From Candidatus Omnitrophota bacterium (GTDB lineage: Bacteria; Omnitrophota; Koll11; Aquiviventales; Aquiviventaceae): a DNA stretch of 7,931 nucleotides. The DNA lies in the NCBI GenBank assembly GCA_016196415.1, contig JACPXS010000041.1, forward strand, positions 1 to 7,931, written 5' to 3'. The notes under the pieces were generated by a model, which was not told the origin of the DNA, searched no databases, and saw only the letters and a program-made list of their open reading frames with translations. Of the stretch, positions 5,414-7,931 are shown piece after piece. Numbering within the stretch: position 1 is the first letter of the stretch; each line of letters starts with the position of its first letter. Made by a program: the position numbers and the translations under genes.

Positions 5414-6003
5414 CAGCGGAACAGCCGCACGAGGGCCAGGGCCGCTTCCGCCGCCTCCGCCCCGCGGTTGGTGATCGCTGCCGCTGGCCGAGCCGGGGCA
5501 CCCCGCCGCATGCGGGGTCGGCGAAGGCCATGCCGCCCGCCCCGGCACAAGTGAGAGGCGGGCCGGGGAGGCCGCAGGCCGAGGCCGGCGCGCGAGCGCG
5601 CCTGGGCGGGTGTCGCCGCCACGATGACGCCGAACGTCACCGGGATGCCCGTCTCCACCGCCACCCGCGAGAGGCCGTCAGCGGCCGCATGGGCCAAAAC
5701 CTCGTACTGCGGCGTCTCGCCGCGGATGAGTGCCCCCAGCGCGATGATGGCGTGCGGGCGGGGACGGCGCCTGGCTATGCGGGCGGCGATGACCGGCAGC
5801 TCGAAGGCGCCCGGCGCCCACAGCAGGCGGATCTCGGGCAACGAGGCCCCGGCGCAGATGAGCGTGTCGGTCGCGCCGCGCACGAGGGCGCGGGCGATGG
5901 CTGGATGGAACTGCGAGGCGATGAGGACAAAGCGCTTGCCCCGGGCGACGCGGTCCGGCCCCGGCGCGCGGCCGGCGGGGGGGACCCTAGCTAGCGTGCG
6001 CAT
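5413..6003 (-). CDS. ribH: 6,7-dimethyl-8-ribityllumazine synthase with an in-frame insertion
   Basis: Lumazine synthase condenses 5-amino-6-ribitylaminouracil with 3,4-dihydroxybutanone 4-phosphate, usually as a cytoplasmic pentamer or 60-mer. Recognisable blocks are [14 protein letters not shown] (24-37), [16 protein letters not shown] (62-77), [16 protein letters not shown] (86-101), VTFGVIVAA (122-130) and the final helix [15 protein letters not shown] (178-192). The protein has 196 residues where about 155 is usual. The excess is largely one Arg/Pro/Gly-rich segment of about 34 residues (141-174) between RSRAG and the TNRG helix. At the position of the usual catalytic His of the family's TxH[FY][DE] motif there is Gln99. 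The start overlaps the ribBA end by 17 nt and the stop overlaps nusB. Identity is sure; whether the enzyme is fully active is open. Confidence 0.92.
   Translation of the reverse strand: MRTLARVPPAGRAPGPDRVARGKRFVLIASQFHPAIARALVRGATDTLICAGASLPEIRLLWAPGAFELPVIAARIARRRPRPHAIIALGALIRGETPQYEVLAHAAADGLSRVAVETGIPVTFGVIVAATPAQARSRAGLGLRPPRPASHLCRGGRHGLRRPRMRRGAPARPAAAITNRGAEAAEAALALVRLFR
5482..5583. repeat. GC-rich palindromic insertion within ribH
   Basis: Aligning the protein to ordinary lumazine synthases leaves about 100 bp unexplained here. The DNA is full of self-complementary pieces. A 7-bp hairpin ACCCCGC/GCGGGGT with a 5-nt loop lies at 5500-5518. It is enclosed by the 8-bp inverted repeat GCCGGGGC (5492-5499) and GCCCCGGC (5539-5546). 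CCCCGGC (5540-5546) can also pair with GCCGGGG (5562-5568), and GGCC-GCA-GGCC forms a small stem at 5570-5580. The heptamer GGCCGAG occurs at both edges (5486-5492 and 5578-5584). This looks like a REP- or MITE-like dispersed palindromic element that entered in frame. Its identity as a repeat family cannot be shown from one copy. Confidence 0.6.
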
Positions 6004-7204
6004 CGAGCAGATGGCCGAGCTTGTCGCGCTTGGCCTCGAGGTACTTCGCGTTCTCAGGACGCGGAGCGACCTCGATGGGGACGCGCTCGACCACCCGCAG
6101 GCCGTAGCCCTCCAGCCCGACGATCTTCCGGGGGTTGTTGGTGAGCAACCGCAGGTCTTTCAGGCCCAGGTCGACGAGGATCTGGGCGCCGATGCCGTAG
6201 TCGCGCAGGTCCGGCCCGAACCCGAGCGCCAGGTTGGCTTCGACCGTATCCAGCCCCTGCTCCTGCAGCGCGTAGGCCTTCAGCTTGTTTGCCAGGCCGA
6301 TGCCCCGGCCCTCCTGGTTGATGTAGAGGACGACCCCGCGCCCCGCCTCCACGATGTGCTCCATGGCCCGCCGCAGCTGGGGCCCGCAGTCGCAGCGCAG
6401 GCTTCCGAATACGTCGCCCGTCAGGCACCGCGAGTGCACGCGCACAAGCGCCGGGGCTCCGTCGTCCACCGTCCCCCGCACCAGCGCGACGTGCTGGCGG
6501 TCGTCGATGCTCGTCTCGTAGAGCACCAGGTCGAACTCGCCCGCTTCGGTGGGCAGCTTGGCGGAGGCGACGCGCCGCACCAGCTTCTCGAACCGGCGTC
6601 GGTACTCGATGAGGCTGGCAATGGTGCAGATCTTCAGCCCGTGCTGCGCGGCGAAGGCCATCAGGTCGGAGGTGCGCGCCATCGTCCCGTCGTCGCGCAT
6701 GATCTCGCAGATGACGCCCGCGGGGAAGAGGCCCGCCAGACGCGCCAGGTCCACCGCCGCCTCGGTGTGCCCGGCCCGGCGCAGCACCCCGCCCTCCTTA
6801 GCCCGCAGCGGGAAGACGTGGCCTGGGCGGGTCAGCTCCTCGGGGCGGGAGGCCGGGTTGATGAGCACCTGGATCGTGCGGGCCCGGTCGTGGGCCGAGA
6901 TGCCCGTCGTGACGCCGCGCCGGGCGTCCACCGAGATGGTCCAGTCGGTCTTCATGGGGTCCTCGGAGGGGCTCACCATCGGCCGCAGGCCCAGCGCGTC
7001 GAGGGTGCCTCCCTCCATCGGGACGCAGACGATGCCCCGGCCATGCGTCGCCATGAAGTTCACGTGCTCGGGGGTGGCGAAGGTGGCGGCCATCACGAGG
7101 TCGCCCTCGTTCTCGCGGTCGCCGTCGTCCACGACGATGACGACCCGCCCCTCGCGGATCTCCTCCAGGATCTCGGGGATGGGATGAAACGCCTGGGTGG
7201 ACAT
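5987..7204 (-). CDS. ribBA: Bifunctional DHBP synthase / GTP cyclohydrolase II
   Basis: A 405-residue fusion making both riboflavin precursors. The N-terminal RibB domain (about 1-205) converts ribulose 5-phosphate to 3,4-dihydroxy-2-butanone 4-phosphate and shows [16 protein letters not shown] at 25-40, [11 protein letters not shown] at 53-63, GISAHDRA at 101-108 and [13 protein letters not shown] at 146-158. The C-terminal RibA domain (about 210-405) opens the imidazole ring of GTP; it has the zinc ligands C260, C271 and C273 ([17 protein letters not shown]), [17 protein letters not shown] at 295-311, [11 protein letters not shown] at 333-343 and [15 protein letters not shown] at 354-368. 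No key residue appears lost. ATG at 7204 is preceded by CTCTCCC with no Shine-Dalgarno sequence, only 8 nt after a -10 box. It is the first gene of the operon, 62 bp after smc, and overlaps ribH by 17 nt. Confidence 0.97.
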   Translation of the reverse strand: MSTQAFHPIPEILEEIREGRVVIVVDDGDRENEGDLVMAATFATPEHVNFMATHGRGIVCVPMEGGTLDALGLRPMVSPSEDPMKTDWTISVDARRGVTTGISAHDRARTIQVLINPASRPEELTRPGHVFPLRAKEGGVLRRAGHTEAAVDLARLAGLFPAGVICEIMRDDGTMARTSDLMAFAAQHGLKICTIASLIEYRRRFEKLVRRVASAKLPTEAGEFDLVLYETSIDDRQHVALVRGTVDDGAPALVRVHSRCLTGDVFGSLRCDCGPQLRRAMEHIVEAGRGVVLYINQEGRGIGLANKLKAYALQEQGLDTVEANLALGFGPDLRDYGIGAQILVDLGLKDLRLLTNNPRKIVGLEGYGLRVVERVPIEVAPRPENAKYLEAKRDKLGHLLDAHAS

Positions 7205-7212
7205 GGGAGAGC

Positions 7213-7241
7213 AGTATATCGCCTCGCGCGCGGGGGGTCAA
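7213..7241 (-). promoter_or_regulatory. Sigma70-type promoter for the riboflavin operon
   Basis: On the minus strand TTGACC (7241-7236, 5 of 6 to the -35 consensus) is followed after exactly 17 bp by TATACT (7218-7213, 5 of 6 to the -10 consensus). Transcription would begin about 6-8 nt further, near 7205-7207, so the RNA would start one to three bases before the ribBA ATG at 7204. There is no room for an FMN riboswitch. The promoter lies in the only true intergenic gap upstream of the operon. Confidence 0.65.
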
Positions 7242-7247
7242 TCGGGA

Positions 7248-7265
7248 GCCGCCGGCCGGGGCGGC
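7248..7265 (-). terminator. Short GC hairpin just after smc, weak terminator candidate
   Basis: Directly after the smc stop codon the minus strand has GCCGCC-CCGGCC-GGCGGC, a 6-bp perfect GC stem whose loop is itself self-complementary. No T-tract follows, so it is not a standard intrinsic terminator; it may slow polymerase, protect the mRNA end, or be incidental in GC-rich DNA. Its position between smc and the ribBA promoter is what makes it worth listing. Confidence 0.3.
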
Positions 7266-7266
7266 G

Positions 7267-7931
7267 TCAGGCGGCCACGGGGGCCGCGGAGGCGGGGGCG
7301 CCCTCGCCGGTGGTGAGCTTGGCGGAGAGGATCTTGGAGATGCCGGGCTCCTCCATGGTGACGCCGTAGAGCGAGTCGGCCTTGGTGATCGTCTTCTTGT
7401 TGTGGGTGATGAGGATGAACTGGGAGAGCGACAGGAACTCCTCCAGCACGCGGGTGAACCGGTCCACGTTCGCCTCATCGAGGGGCGCGTCGATCTCATC
7501 CAGGATGCAAAAGGGGGAGGGGCGGACCTTGAAGAGCGCAAAGAGGAGCGCCACCGCCGTCAGCGCCCGCTCGCCGCCGGAGAGGAGGCTGATGCTCTGG
7601 AGCCGCTTGCCCGGCGGGCGCGCCACGATGTCGATGCCGGACTCCAGGACGTCCTCCTGATCCATGAGGATGAGGTTCGCCTCGCCGCCGTTGAAGAGCC
7701 GTCCGTAGTAGTGCTTGAACTCCTGGGTGATGCGCTCGAACGTCTCGCGGAACTGCGCGCGGGCGGTGCGGTTGATCTGGGTGATGGAGGTCTTGAGGTC
7801 GTCGCGCGCCTTGATGAGGTCTTGCTGCTGCGTCTGGAGGAACTCAAGCCGCCGCTTCAGCTCGTCATACTCCTCGACCGATCCCAGGCTCACCGGGCCG
7901 ATGCCTTCGAGCTTGGCCCGGAGTTTCTGGA
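7267..7931 (-). CDS. smc: Chromosome segregation protein SMC, C-terminal part
   Basis: The last 220 or so residues of an SMC ATPase; the 5' part lies beyond the right edge. SMC dimers with ScpA/ScpB organise and segregate the chromosome. The visible part begins at the end of the returning coiled coil (KLRAKLEGIGPVSLGSVEEY), whose heptad-like stretch continues to about ARDDLKTSI. The C-terminal head domain then has LFNGGEANLIL, GIDIVARPPGKRLQSI, the ABC signature LLSGGERALTAVALLFALF, Walker B FCILDEIDAPLDEANV, the D-loop region and ILITHNKKTITKADSLYGVTM. The end is a short Ala/Pro-rich tail (GEGAPASAAPVAA). All ATPase motifs expected in this half are intact. It is separated from the rib operon by a promoter, so it is probably an independent unit. 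Confidence 0.96.
   Translation of the reverse strand, partial: QKLRAKLEGIGPVSLGSVEEYDELKRRLEFLQTQQQDLIKARDDLKTSITQINRTARAQFRETFERITQEFKHYYGRLFNGGEANLILMDQEDVLESGIDIVARPPGKRLQSISLLSGGERALTAVALLFALFKVRPSPFCILDEIDAPLDEANVDRFTRVLEEFLSLSQFILITHNKKTITKADSLYGVTMEEPGISKILSAKLTTGEGAPASAAPVAA

Noticed and set aside
5414..5548. N-terminal extension of nusB to an upstream start
   Set aside because: The extra 45 residues are Gly/Pro/Arg-rich and come from reading the ribH insertion and 3' end in a different frame. The TGATG start at 5413 gives the normal NusB length.
5624..7369. A 581-codon open frame on the plus strand opposite ribBA and part of smc
   Set aside because: High GC suppresses stop codons in antisense frames. 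Its translation is low-complexity Arg/Ala/His/Gln-rich with no domain, while the minus strand encodes textbook RibBA.

Overview
This window holds one long riboflavin-biosynthesis operon plus accessory-looking genes, and every gene I accept is on the minus strand, so it reads right to left. The organism is probably an uncultivated Gram-negative-type bacterium: it encodes a lytic transglycosylase, a signal-peptide protein, a bacterial SMC, NusB and a CCA-encoded bacterial tRNA. I cannot fix the phylum from sequence alone.

Right part (about 2402-7931; by eye about 70% GC). The 3' end of smc enters from the right edge. After a 62-bp gap with a good sigma70-type promoter come ribBA, ribH, nusB, a PHP-domain phosphoesterase, ribD and ribE. 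They are packed with overlaps or an 11-nt gap; ribH/nusB and ribD/ribE both use TGATG stop-start overlaps. Together they encode all the ring-forming steps from GTP and ribulose 5-phosphate to riboflavin. Only the dephosphorylation step lacks its usual HAD enzyme. The ribH gene carries an in-frame GC-rich palindromic insertion of about 100 bp beside its active-site arginine codon.

Left part (1 to about 2400; by eye about 50% GC). Right after ribE, base composition changes sharply. There follow a zeta-toxin-like P-loop kinase with no canonical start codon, a 56-residue companion protein (possible antitoxin), a tRNA-Pro(CGG) with encoded CCA, a lytic transglycosylase without a signal peptide, and an overlapping secreted protein of unknown function with a CxxCxxC motif. 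Next is a 177-bp spacer with a perfect hairpin and a tandem 11-bp repeat. Last is the 5' end of a small gene running off the left edge, preceded by a strong ribosome binding site.

Overall, a housekeeping block (chromosome segregation, vitamin B2, transcription antitermination) abuts a compositionally different accessory stretch. I see no CRISPR array, complete insertion sequence or rRNA. The points most worth checking are the insertion in ribH, the PHP enzyme as a candidate for the missing riboflavin-pathway phosphatase, the near-leaderless ribBA promoter, and the damaged or unconventional start of the zeta-like gene.
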